Origin: Synaphobranchus kaupii
Lineage: Eukaryota; Chordata; Actinopteri; Anguilliformes; Synaphobranchidae
Reading direction: 5' to 3'
Assembly: GCA_029718625.1 (NCBI GenBank)
Contig: CM056389.1
Location: 6,570,014 to 6,634,013 of the forward strand
DNA length: 64,000 nucleotides
Shown: positions 45,096 to 57,400 of the stretch, piece by piece
How the letters are laid out: every line of letters begins with the position of its first letter
Position numbering within the stretch: position 1 is the stretch's first letter
Program-made: the position numbers and the translations under genes
The notes under the pieces: model-generated
Told to the model about the DNA's origin: nothing
Seen by the model: only the letters and a program-made list of their open reading frames with translations
The model's database searches: none

Positions 45096-48000
45096 GAGAC
45101 GTAGCAGTGAGGCTACGTCACCGTAGCAGTAATGGTGACAGCAGAGAGAGGCAGTGAGGCTGTAGCAGCTTAACTGAGCCTCTGAGCCACAGCAGCTAGC
45201 AGTAATGGAGACAGTAGAGAGAGGCAGTGAGGCTGTAGCAGCTTAACTGAGCCTCTGAGCCACAGCAGCTAGCAGTAATGGAGACAGTAGAGAGAGGCAG
45301 TGAGGCTGTAGCAGCTTATCTGAGCCTCTGAGCCACAGCAGCTAGCAGTAATGGAGACAGTAGGGAGAGGCAGTGAGACTGTAGCAGCTTAACTGAGCCT
45401 CTGAGCCACAGCAGCTAGCAGTAATGGAGACAGTAGAGAGAGGCAGTGCGGCTGTAGCAGCTTAACTGAGCCTCTGAGCCACAGCAGCTAGCAGTAATGC
45501 AGACAGTAGAGAGAGGCAGTGAGGCTGTAGCAGCTTAACTGAGCCTCTGAGCCACAGCAGCTAGCAGTAATGGAGACAGTAGAGAGAGGCAGTGAGGCTG
45601 TAGCAGCTTATCTGAGCCTCTGAGCCACAGCAGCTAGCAGTAATGGAGACAGTAGAGAGAGGCAGTGAGGCAGGCTGTAGCAGCTTAACTGAGCCTCTGA
45701 GCCACAGCAGCTAGCAGTAATGGAGACAGTAGAGAGAGGCAGTGAGGCTGTAGCAGCTTAACTGAGCCTCTGAGCCACAGCAGCTAGCAGTAATGGAGAC
45801 AGTAGAGAGAGGCAGTGAGGCTGTAGCAGCTTAACTGAGCCTCTGAGCCACAGTAGCTAGCAGTAATGGAGGCAGTAGAGAGAGGCAATGAGGCAGGCTG
45901 TAGCAGCTCAACTGAGCCACAGCAGCTAGCAGTAATGGAGACAGTAGAGAGAGGCAGTGAGGCTATAGCAGCTTAACTGAGCCTCTGAGCCACAGCAGCT
46001 AGCAGTAATGGAGACAGTAGAGAGAGGAGTGAGGCTGTAGCAGCTTAACTGAGCCTCTGAGCCACAGCAGCTAGCAGTAATGGAGACAGTAGAGAGAGGC
46101 AGTGAGGCTGTAGCAGCTTAACTGAGCCTCTGAGCCACAGCAGCTAGCAGTAATGGAGACAGTAGAGAGAGGCAGTGAGGCTGTAGCAGCTTATCTGAGC
46201 CTCTGAGCCACAGCAGCTAGCAGTAATGGAGACAGTAGGGAGAGGCAGTGAGACTGTAGCAGCTTAATGAGCCTCTGAGCCACAGCAGCTAGCAGTAATG
46301 GAGACAGTAGAGAGAGGCAGTGCGGCTGTAGCAGCTTAACTGAGCCTCTGAGCCACAGCAGCTAGCAGTAATGCAGACAGTAGAGAGAGGCAGTGAGGCT
46401 GTAGCAGCTTAACTGAGCCTCTGAGCCACAGCAGCTAGCAGTAATGGAGACAGTAGAGAGAGGCAGTGAGGCTGTAGCAGCTTATCTGAGCCTCTGAGCC
46501 ACAGCAGCTAGCAGTAATGGAGACAGTAGAGAGAGGCAGTGAGGCAGGCTGTAGCAGCTTAACTGAGCCTCTGAGCCACAGCAGCTAGCAGTAATGGAGA
46601 CAGTAGAGAGAGGCAGTGAGGCTGTAGCAGCTTAACTGAGCCTCTGAGCCACAGCAGCTAGCAGTAATGGAGACAGTAGAGAGAGGCAGTGAGGCTGTAG
46701 CAGCTTAACTGAGCCTCTGAGCCACAGTAGCTAGCAGTAATGGAGGCAGTAGAGAGAGGCAATGAGGCAGGCTGTAGCAGCTCAACTGAGCCACAGCAGC
46801 TAGCAGTAATGGAGACAGTAGAGAGAGGCAGTGAGGCTATAGCAGCTTAACTGAGCCTCTGAGCCACAGCAGCTAGCAGTAATGGAGACAGTAGAGAGAG
46901 GAGTGAGACTGTAGCAGCTTAACTGAGCCTCTGAGCCACAGCAGCTAGCAGTAATGGAGACAGTAGAGAGAGGCAGTGAGGCTGTAGCAGCTTAACTGAG
47001 CCTCTGAGCCACAGCAGCTAGCAGTAATGGAGACAGTAGAGAGAGGCAGTGAGGCAGGCTGTAGCAGCTTAACTGAGCCTCTGAGCCACAGCAGCTAGCA
47101 GTAATGGAGACAGTAGAGAGAGGCAGTGAGGCAGGCTGTAGCAGCTTAACTGAGCCTCTGAGCCGCAGCAGCTAGCAGTAATGGAGACAGTAGAGAGAGG
47201 CAGTGAGGCTGTAGCAGCTTAACTGAGCCTCTGAGCCACAGCAGCTAGCAGTAATGGAGACAGTAGAGAGAGGCAGTGAGGCTGGCTGTAGCAGCTTAAC
47301 TGAGCCTCTGAGCCACAGCAGCTAGCAGTAATGGAGACAGTAGAGAGAGGCAGTGAGGCTGTAGCAGCTTAACTGAGCCTCTGAGCCACAGCAGCTAGCA
47401 GTAATGGAGACAGTAGAGAGAGGCAGTGAGGCTGTAGCAGCTTAACTGAGCCTCTGAGCCACAGTAGCTAGCAGTAATGGAGACAGTAGAGAGAGGCAAT
47501 GAGGCAGGCTGTAGCAGCTCAACTGAGCCACAGCAGCTAGCAGTAATGGAGACAGTAGAGAGAGGCAGTGAGGCTATAGCAGCTTAACTGAGCCTCTGAG
47601 CCACAGCAGCTAGCAGTAATGGAGACAGTAGAGAGAGGCAGTGAGGCTGTAGCAGCTTAACTGAGCCTCTGAGCCACAGCAGCTAGCAGTAATGGAGACA
47701 GTAGAGAGAGGCAGTGAGGCTGTAGCAGCTTAACTGAGCCTCTGAACCACAGCAGCTAGCAGTAATGGAGACAGTAGAGAGAGGCAGTGAGGCTGTAGCA
47801 GCTTAACTGAGCCTCTGAGCCACAGTAGCTAGCAGTAATGGAGACAGTAGAGAGAGGCAATGAGGCAGGCTGTAGCAGCTCAACTGAGCCACAGCAGCTA
47901 GCAGTAATGGAGACAGTAGAGAGAGGCAGTGAGGCTGTAGCAGCTTAACTGAGCCTCTGAGCCACACCAGCTAGCAGTAATGGAGACAGTAGAGAGAGGC

Positions 48001-51000
48001 AGTGAGGCTGTAGCAGCTTAACTGAGCCTCTGAGCCACAGCAGCTAGCAGTAATGGAGACAGTAGAGAGAGGCAGTGAGGCTGTAGCAGCTTAACTGAGC
48101 CTCTGAGCCACAGTAGCTAGCAGTAATGGAGGCAGTAGAGAGAGGCAATGAGGCAGGCTGTAGCAGCTCAACTGAGCCACAGCAGCTAGCAGTAATGGAG
48201 ACAGTAGAGAGAGGCAGTGAGGCTATAGCAGCTTAACTGAGCCTCTGAGCCACAGCAGCTAGCAGTAATGGAGACAGTAGAGAGAGGAGTGAGACTGTAG
48301 CAGCTTAACTGAGCCTCTGAGCCACAGCAGCTAGCAGTAATGGAGACAGTAGAGAGAGGCAGTGAGGCTGTAGCAGCTTAACTGAGCCTCTGAGCCACAG
48401 CAGCTAGCAGTAATGGAGACAGTAGAGAGAGGCAGTGAGGCAGGCTGTAGCAGCTTAACTGAGCCTCTGAGCCACAGCAGCTAGCAGTAATGGAGACAGT
48501 AGAGAGAGGCAGTGAGGCAGGCTGTAGCAGCTTAACTGAGCCTCTGAGCCGCAGCAGCTAGCAGTAATGGAGACAGTAGAGAGAGGCAGTGAGGCTGTAG
48601 CAGCTTAACTGAGCCTCTGAGCCACAGCAGCTAGCAGTAATGGAGACAGTAGAGAGAGGCAGTGAGGCTGGCTGTAGCAGCTTAACTGAGCCTCTGAGCC
48701 ACAGCAGCTAGCAGTAATGGAGACAGTAGAGAGAGGCAGTGAGGCTGTAGCAGCTTAACTGAGCCTCTGAGCCACAGCAGCTAGCAGTAATGGAGACAGT
48801 AGAGAGAGGCAGTGAGGCTGTAGCAGCTTAACTGAGCCTCTGAGCCACAGTAGCTAGCAGTAATGGAGACAGTAGAGAGAGGCAATGAGGCAGGCTGTAG
48901 CAGCTCAACTGAGCCACAGCAGCTAGCAGTAATGGAGACAGTAGAGAGAGGCAGTGAGGCTATAGCAACTTAACTGAGCCTCTGAGCCACAGCAGCTAGC
49001 AGTAATGGAGACAGTAGAGAGAGGCAGTGAGGCTGTAGCAGCTTAACTGAGCCTCTGAGCCACAGCAGCTAGCAGTAATGGAGACAGTAGAGAGAGGCAG
49101 TGAGGCTGTAGCAGCTTAACTGAGCCTCTGAACCACAGCAGCTAGCAGTAATGGAGACAGTAGAGAGAGGCAGTGAGGCTGTAGCAGCTTAACTGAGCCT
49201 CTGAGCCACAGTAGCTAGCAGTAATGGAGACAGTAGAGAGAGGCAATGAGGCAGGCTGTAGCAGCTCAACTGAGCCACAGCAGCTAGCAGTAATGGAGAC
49301 AGTAGAGAGAGGCAGTGAGGCTGTAGCAGCTTAACTGAGCCTCTGAGCCACACCAGCTAGCAGTAATGGAGACAGTAGAGAGAGACAGTGAGGCTGTAGC
49401 AGCTTAACTGAGCCTCTGAGCCACAGCAGCTAGCAGTAATGGAGACAGTAGAGAGAGGCAGTGAGGCTGTAGCAGCTTAACTGAGCCTCTGAGCCACAGT
49501 AGCTAGCAGTAATGGAGGCAGTAGAGAGAGGCAATGAGGCAGGCTGTAGCAGCTCAACTGAGCCACAGCAGCTAGCAGTAATGGAGACAGTAGAGAGAGG
49601 CAGTGAGGCTATAGCAGCTTAACTGAGCCTCTGAGCCACAGCAGCTAGCAGTAATGGAGACAGTAGAGAGAGGAGTGAGACTGTAGCAGCTTAACTGAGC
49701 CTCTGAGCCACAGCAGCTAGCAGTAATGGAGACAGTAGAGAGAGGCAGTGAGGCTGTAGCAGCTTAACTGAGCCTCTGAGCCACAGCAGCTAGCAGTAAT
49801 GGAGACAGTAGAGAGAGGCAGTGAGGCAGGCTGTAGCAGCTTAACTGAGCCTCTGAGCCACAGCAGCTAGCAGTAATGGAGACAGTAGAGAGAGGCAGTG
49901 AGGCAGGCTGTAGCAGCTTAACTGAGCCTCTGAGCCACAGCAGCTAGCAGTAATGGAGACAGTAGAGAGAGGCAGTGAGGCTGTAGCAGCTTAACTGAGC
50001 CTCTGAGCCACAGCAGCTAGCAGTAATGGAGACAGTAGAGAGAGGCAGTGAGGCTGTAGCAGCTTAACTGAGCCTCTGAGCCACAGCAGCTAGCAGTAAT
50101 GGAGACAGTAGAGAGAGGCAGTGAGGCTGGCTGTAGCAGCTTAACTGAGCCTCTGAGCCACAGCAGCTAGCAGTAATGGAGACAGTAGAGAGAGGCAGTG
50201 AGGCTGTAGCAGCTTAACTGAGCCTCTGAGCCACAGTAGCTAGCAGTAATGGAGACAGTAGAGAGAGGCAATGAGGCAGGCTGTAGCAGCTCAACTGAGC
50301 CACAGCAGCTAGCAGTAATGGAGACAGTAGAGAGAGGCAGTGAGGCTATAGCAGCTTAACTGAGCCTCTGAGCCACAGCAGCTAGCAGTAATGGAGACAG
50401 TAGAGAGAGGCAGTGAGGCTGTAGCAGCTTAACTGAGCCTCTGAGCCACAGCAGCTAGCAGTCATGGAGACAGTAGAGAGAGGCAGTGAGGCTGTAGCAG
50501 CTTAACTGAGCCTCTGAACCACAGCAGCTAGCAGTAATGGAGACAGTAGAGAGAGGCAGTGAGGCTGTAGCAGCTTAACTGAGCCTCTGAGCCACAGTAG
50601 CTAGCAGTAATGGAGACAGTAGAGAGAGGCAATGAGGCAGGCTGTAGCAGCTCAACTGAGCCACAGCAGCTAGCAGTAATGGAGACAGTAGAGAGAGGCA
50701 GTGAGGCAGGCTGTAGCAGCTTAACTGAGCCTCTGAGCCACAGCAGCTAGCAGTAATGGAGACAGTAGAGAGAGGCAGTGAGGCAGGCTGTATCAGCTTA
50801 ACTGAGCCTCTGAGCCACAGCAGCTAGCAGTAATGGAGACAGTAGAGAGAGGCAGTGAGGCAGGCTGTAGCAGCTTAACTGAGCCTCTGAGCCACAGCAG
50901 CTAGCAGTAATGGAGACAGTAGAGAGAGGCAGTGAGGCTATAGCAGCTTAACTGAGCCTCTGAGCCACAGCAGCTAGCAGTAATGGAGGCAGTACAGAGA

Positions 51001-54000
51001 GGCAGTGAGGCTGTAGCAGCTTAACTGAGCCTCTGAGCCACAGCAGCTAGCAGTAATGGAGACAGTAGAGAGAGGCAGTGAGGCTGTAGCAGCTTAACTG
51101 AGCCTCTGAGCCACAGCAGCTAGCAGTAATGGAGACAGTAGAGAGAGGCAGTGAGGCTGTAGCAGCTTAACTGAGCCTCTGAGCCACAGCAGCTAGCAGT
51201 AATGGAGACAGTAGAGAGAGGCAGTGAGGCTGGCTGTAGCAGCTTAACTGAGCCTCTGAGCCACAGCAGCTAGCAGTAATGGAGACAGTAGAGAGAGGCA
51301 GTGAGGCTGTAGCAGCTTAACTGAGCCTCTGAGCCACAGCAGCTAGCAGTAATGGAGACAGTAGAGAGAGGCAGTGAGGCTGTAGCAGCTTAACTGAGCC
51401 TCTGAGCCACAGTAGCTAGCAGTAATGGAGACAGTAGAGAGAGGCAATGAGGCAGGCTGTAGCAGCTCAACTGAGCCACAGCAGCTAGCAGTAATGGAGA
51501 CAGTAGAGAGAGGCAGTGAGGCTATAGCAGCTTAACTGAGCCTCTGAGCCACAGCAGCTAGCAGTAATGGAGACAGTAGAGAGAGGCAGTGAGGCAGTAG
51601 CAGCTTAACTGAGCCTCTGAGCCACAGCAGCTAGCAGTCATGGAGACAGTAGAGAGAGGCAGTGAGGCTGTAGCAGCTTAACTGAGCCTCTGAACCACAG
51701 CAGCTAGCAGTAATGGAGACAGTAGAGAGAGGCAGTGAGGCTGTAGCAGCTTAACTGAGCCTCTGAGCCACAGTAGCTAGCAGTAATGGAGACAGTAGAG
51801 AGAGGCAATGAGGCAGGCTGTAGCAGCTCAACTGAGCCACAGCAGCTAGCAGTAATGGAGACAGTAGAGAGAGGCAGTGAGGCAGGCTGTAGCAGCTTAA
51901 CTGAGCCTCTGAGCCACAGCAGCTAGCAGTAATGGAGACAGTAGAGAGAGGCAGTGAGGCAGGCTGTATCAGCTTAACTGAGCCTCTGAGCCACAGCAGC
52001 TAGCAGTAATGGAGACAGTAGAGAGAGGCAGTGAGGCAGGCTGTAGCAGCTTAACTGAGCCTCTGAGCCACAGCAGCTAGCAGTAATGGAGACAGTAGAG
52101 AGAGGCAGTGAGGCTATAGCAGCTTAACTGAGCCTCTGAGCCACAGCAGCTAGCAGTAATGGAGGCAGTAGAGAGAGGCAGTGAGGCTGTAGCAGCTTAA
52201 CTGAGCCTCTGAGCCACAGCAGCTAGCAGTAATGGAGACAGTAGAGAGAGGCAGTGAGGCTGTAGCAGCTTAACTGAGCCTCTGAGCCACAGCAGCTAGC
52301 AGTAATGGAGACAGTAGAGAGAGGCAGTGAGGCTGTAGCAGCTTAACTGAGCCTCTGAGCCACAGTAGCTAGCAGTAATGGAGACAGTAGAGAGAGGCAA
52401 TGAGGCAGGCTGTAGCAGCTCAACTGAGCCACAGCAGCTAGCAGTAATGGAGACAGTAGAGAGAGGCAGTGAGGCAGGCTGTAGCAGCTTAACTGAGCCT
52501 CTGAGCCACAGCAGCTAGCAGTAATGGAGACAGTAGAGAGAGGCAGTGAGGCAGGCTGTAGCAGCTTAACTGAGCCTCTGAGCCACAGCAGCTAGCAGTA
52601 ATGGAGACAGTAGAGAGAGGCAGTGAGGCAGGCTGTAGCAGCTTAACTGAGCCTCTGAGCCACAGCAGCTAGCAGTAATGGAGACAGTAGAGAGAGGCAG
52701 TGAGGCTATAGCAGCTTAACTGAGCCTCTGAGCCACAGCAGCTAGCAGTAATGGAGGCAGTAGAGAGAGGCAGTGAGGCTGTAGCAGCTTAACTGAGCCT
52801 CTGAGCCACAGCAGCTAGCAGTAATGGAGACAGTAGAGAGAGGCAGTGAGGCTGTAGCAGCTTAACTGAGCCTCTGAGCCACAGCAGCTAGCAGTAATGG
52901 AGACAGTAGAGAGAGGCAGTGAGGCTGTAGCAGCTTAACTGAGCCTCTGAGCCACAGCAGCTAGCAGTAATGGAGAGAGGCAGTGAGGCTGTAGCAGCTT
53001 AACTGAGCCTCTGAGCCACAGCAGCTAGCAGTAATGGAGACAGTAGAGAGAGGCAGTGAGGCTGTAGCAGCTTAACTGAGCCTCTGAGCCACAGCAGCTA
53101 GCAGTAATGGAGACAGTAGAGAGAGGCAGTGAGGCTGTAGCAGCTTAACTGAGCCTCTGAGCCACAGCAGCTAGCAGTAATGGAGACAGTAGAGAGAGGC
53201 AGTGAGGCAGGCTGTAGCAGCTTATCTGAGCCTCTGAGCCACAGCAGCTAGCAGTAATGGAGACAGTAGAGAGAGGCAGTGAGGCTGTAGCAGCTTAACT
53301 GAGCCTCTGAGCCACAGCAGCTAGCAGTAATGGAGACAGTAGAGAGAGGCAGTGAGGCAGGCTGTAGCAGCTTAACTGAGCCTCTGAGCCACAGCAGCTA
53401 GCAGTAATGGAGACAGTAGAGAGAGGCAGTGAGGCTGTAGCAGCTTATCTGAGCCTCTGAGCCACAGCAGCTAGCAGTAATGGAGACAGTAGAGAGAGGC
53501 AGTGAGGCTGTAGCAGCTTATCTGAGCCTCTGAGCCACTGCAGCTAGCATTAATGGAGACAGTAGAGAGAGGCAGTGATGCTGTAGCAGCTTAACTGAGC
53601 CTCTGAGCCACAGCAGCTAGCAGTAATGGAGACAGTAGAGAGAGGCAGTGAGGCAGGCTGTAGCAGCTTAACTGAGCCTCTGAGCCACAGCAGCTAGCAG
53701 TAATGAAGACAGTAGAGAGAGGCAGTGAGGCAGGCTGTATCAACTTAACTGAGCCTCTGAGCCACAGCAGCTAGCAGTAATGGAGACAGTAGAGAGAGGC
53801 AGTGAGGCTGTAGCAGCTTAACTGAGCCACAGCAGCTAGCAGTAATGGAGACAGTAGAGAGAGGCAGTGAGGCAGGCTGTAGCAGCTTATCTGAGCCTCT
53901 GAGCCACAGCAGCTAGCAGTAATGGAGACAGTAGGGAGAGGCAGTGAGGCAGGCTGTAGCAGCTTAACTGAGCCTCTGAGCCACAGCAGCTAGCAGTAAT

Positions 54001-54321
54001 GGAGACAGTAGAGAGAGGAGTGAGGCAGGCTGTAGCAGCTTAACTGAGCCTCTGAGCCACAGCAGCTAGCAGTAATAGAGACAGTAGAGAGAGGCAGTGA
54101 GGCAGGCTGTAGCAGCTTAACTGAGCCTCTGAGCCACAGCAGCTAGCAGTAATGGAGACAGTAGAGAGAGGAGTGAGGCAGGCTGTAGCAGCTTAACTGA
54201 GCCTCTGAGCCACAGCAGCTAGCAGTAATAGAGACAGTAGAGAGAGGCAGTGAGGCAGGCTGTAGCAGCTTAACTGAGCCTCTGAGCCACAGCAGCTAGC
54301 AGTAATGGAGACAGTAGAGAG

Positions 54322-54432
54322 TAGGGTTGCCAACCGTCCCTTGAAATAAGGGACGATCCCTTATCAGTTCAATAAGCCTTATTGAACTGATAAGGGATCG
54401 TCCCTTATTTCAAGGGACGGTTGGCAACCCTA
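54322..54432. mobile_element. 111-bp perfectly palindromic hAT MITE, copy 1
   Basis: Two 55-bp arms around a single C, identical as inverted complements. Ends are TAGGGTTGCCAACCGTCCC / GGGACGGTTGGCAACCCTA. It is flanked by the octamer GTAGAGAG at 54314-54321 and 54433-54440, an 8-bp target duplication as made by hAT transposases. It is inserted in a unit of the 73-bp array and has no coding capacity. Confidence 0.88.
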
Positions 54433-57400
54433 GTAGAGAGAGGCAGTGAGGCAGTCTGCAGCAGCTTAACTGAGCCTCTGAGCCACAGCAGCTAGCAGTA
54501 ATGGTGACAGTAGAGAGAGGCAGTGAGGCTGTAGCAGCTTAACTGAGCCTCTGAGCCACAGCAGCTAGCAGTAATGGAGACAGTAGAGAGAGGCAGTGAG
54601 GCTGTAGCAGCTTAACTGAGCCTCTGAGCCACAGCAGCTAGCAGTAATGGAGACAGTAGAGAGAGGCAGTGAGGCTGTAGCAGCTCAACTGAGTCTCTGA
54701 GCCACAGCAGCTAGCAGTAATGGTGACAGCAGAGAGAGGCAGTGAGGCAGTCTGTAGCAGCTTAACTGAGCCTCTGAGCCACAGCAGCTAGCAGTAATGG
54801 AGACAGTAGAGAGAGGCAGTGAGGCTGTAGCAGCTTAACTGAGCCTCTGAGCCACAGCAGCTAGCAGTAATGGAGACAGTAGAGAGAGGCAGTGAGGCTG
54901 TAGCAGCTTAACTGAGCCTCTGAGCCACAGCAGCTAGCAGTAATGGAGACAGTAGAGAGAGGCAGTGAGGCTGTAGCAGCTTAACTGAGCCTCTGAGCCA
55001 CAGCGGCTAGCAGTAATGGAGACAGTAGAGAGAGGCAGTGAGGCTGTAGCAGCTTAACTGAGCCTCTGAGCCACAGCAGCTAGCAGTAATGGAGACAGTA
55101 GAGAGAGGCAGTGAGGCTGTAGCAGCTTAACTGAGCCTCTGAGCCACAGCAGCTAGCAGTAATGGAGACAGTAGAGAGAGGCAGTGAGGCTGTAGCAGCT
55201 TAACTGAGCCTCTGAGCCACAGCAGCTAGCAGTAATGGAGACAGTAGAGAGAGGCAGTGAGGCTGTAGCAGCTTAACTGAGCCTCTGAGCCACAGCAGCT
55301 AGCAGTAATGGAGACAGTAGAGAGAGGCAGTGAGGCTGTAGCAGCTTATCTGAGCCTCTGAGCCACAGCAGCTAGCAGTAATGGAGACAGTAGGGAGAGG
55401 CAGTGAGACTGTAGCAGCTTAACTGAGCCTCTGAGCCACAGCAGCTAGCAGTAATGGAGACAGTAGAGAGAGGCAGTGCGGCTGTAGCAGCTTAACTGAG
55501 CCTCTGAGCCACAGCAGCTAGCAGTAATGCAGACAGTAGAGAGAGGCAGTGAGGCTGTAGCAGCTTAACTGAGCCTCTGAGCCACAGCAGCTAGCAGTAA
55601 TGGAGACAGTAGAGAGAGGCAGTGAGGCTGTAGCAGCTTATCTGAGCCTCTGAGCCACAGCAGCTAGCAGTAATGGAGACAGTAGAGAGAGGCAGTGAGG
55701 CAGGCTGTAGCAGCTTAACTGAGCCTCTGAGCCACAGCAGCTAGCAGTAATGGAGACAGTAGAGAGAGGCAGTGAGGCTGTAGCAGCTTAACTGAGCCTC
55801 TGAGCCACAGCAGCTAGCAGTAATGGAGACAGTAGAGAGAGGCAGTGAGGCTGTAGCAGCTTAACTGAGCCTCTGAGCCACAGTAGCTAGCAGTAATGTA
55901 GACAGTAGAGAGAGGCAATGAGGCAGGCTGTAGCAGCTCAACTGAGCCACAGCAGCTAGCAGTAATGGAGACAGTAGAGAGAGGCAGTGAGGCTATAGCA
56001 GCTTAACTGAGCCTCTGAGCCACAGCAGCTAGCAGTAATGGAGACAGTAGAGAGAGGAGTGAGACTGTAGCAGCTTAACTGAGCCTCTGAGCCACAGCAG
56101 CTAGCAGTAATGGAGACAGTAGAGAGAGGCAGTGAGGCTGTAGCAGCTTAACTGAGCCTCTGAGCCACAGCAGCTAGCAGTAATGGAGACAGTAGAGAGA
56201 GGCAGTGAGGCAGGCTGTAGCAGCTTAACTGAGCCTCTGAGCCACAGCAGCTAGCAGTAATGGAGACAGTAGAGAGAGGCAGAGAGGCAGGCTGTAGCAG
56301 CTTAACTGAGCCTCTGAGCCACAGCAGCTAGCAGTAATGGAGACAGTAGAGAGAGGCAGTGAGGCAGTCTGTAGCAGCTTAACTGAGCCTCTGAGCCACA
56401 GCAGCTAGCAATAATGGAGACAGTAGAGAGAGGCAGTGAGGCTGTAGCAGCTTAACTGAGCCTCTGAGCCACAGCAGCTAGCAGTAATGGAGACAGTAGA
56501 GAGAGGCAGTGAGGCTGTAGCAGCTTATCTGAGCCTCTGAGCCACAGCAGCTAGCAGTAATGGAGACAGTAGAGAGAGGCAGTGAGGCAGGCTGTAGCAG
56601 CTTAACTGAGCCTCTGAGCCACAGCAGCTAGCAGTAATGGAGACAGTAGAGAGAGGCAGTGAGGCTGTAGCAGCTTAACTGAGCCTCTGAGCCACAGCAG
56701 CTAGCAGTAATGGAGACAGTAGAGAGAGGCAGTGAGGCTGTAGCAGCTTAACTGAGCCTCTGAGCCACAGCAGCTAGCAGTAATGGAGACAGTAGAGAGA
56801 GGCAGTGAGGCTGTAGCAGCTTAACTGAGCCTCTGAGCCACAGCAGCTAGCAGTAATGGAGACAGTAGAGAGAGGCAGTGAGGCTGTAGCAGCTTATCTG
56901 AGCCTCTGAGCCACAGCAGCTAGCAGTAATGGAGACAGTAGGGAGAGGCAGTGAGACTGTAGCAGCTTAACTGAGCCTCTGAGCCACAGCAGCTAGCAGT
57001 AATGGAGACAGTAGAGAGAGGCAGTGCGGCTGTAGCAGCTTAACTGAGCCTCTGAGCCACAGCAGCTAGCAGTAATGCAGACAGTAGAGAGAGGCAGTGA
57101 GGCTGTAGCAGCTTAACTGAGCCTCTGAGCCACAGCAGCTAGCAGTAATGTAGACAGTAGAGAGAGGCAGTGAGGCTGTAGCAGCTTATCTGAGCCTCTG
57201 AGCCACAGCAGCTAGCAGTAATGGAGACAGTAGAGAGAGGCAGTGAGGCAGGCTGTAGCAGCTTAACTGAGCCTCTGAGCCACAGCAGCTAGCAGTAATG
57301 GAGACAGTAGAGAGAGGCAGTGAGGCTGTAGCAGCTTAACTGAGCCTCTGAGCCACAGCAGCTAGCAGAAATGGAGACAGTAGAGAGAGGCAGTGAGGCT

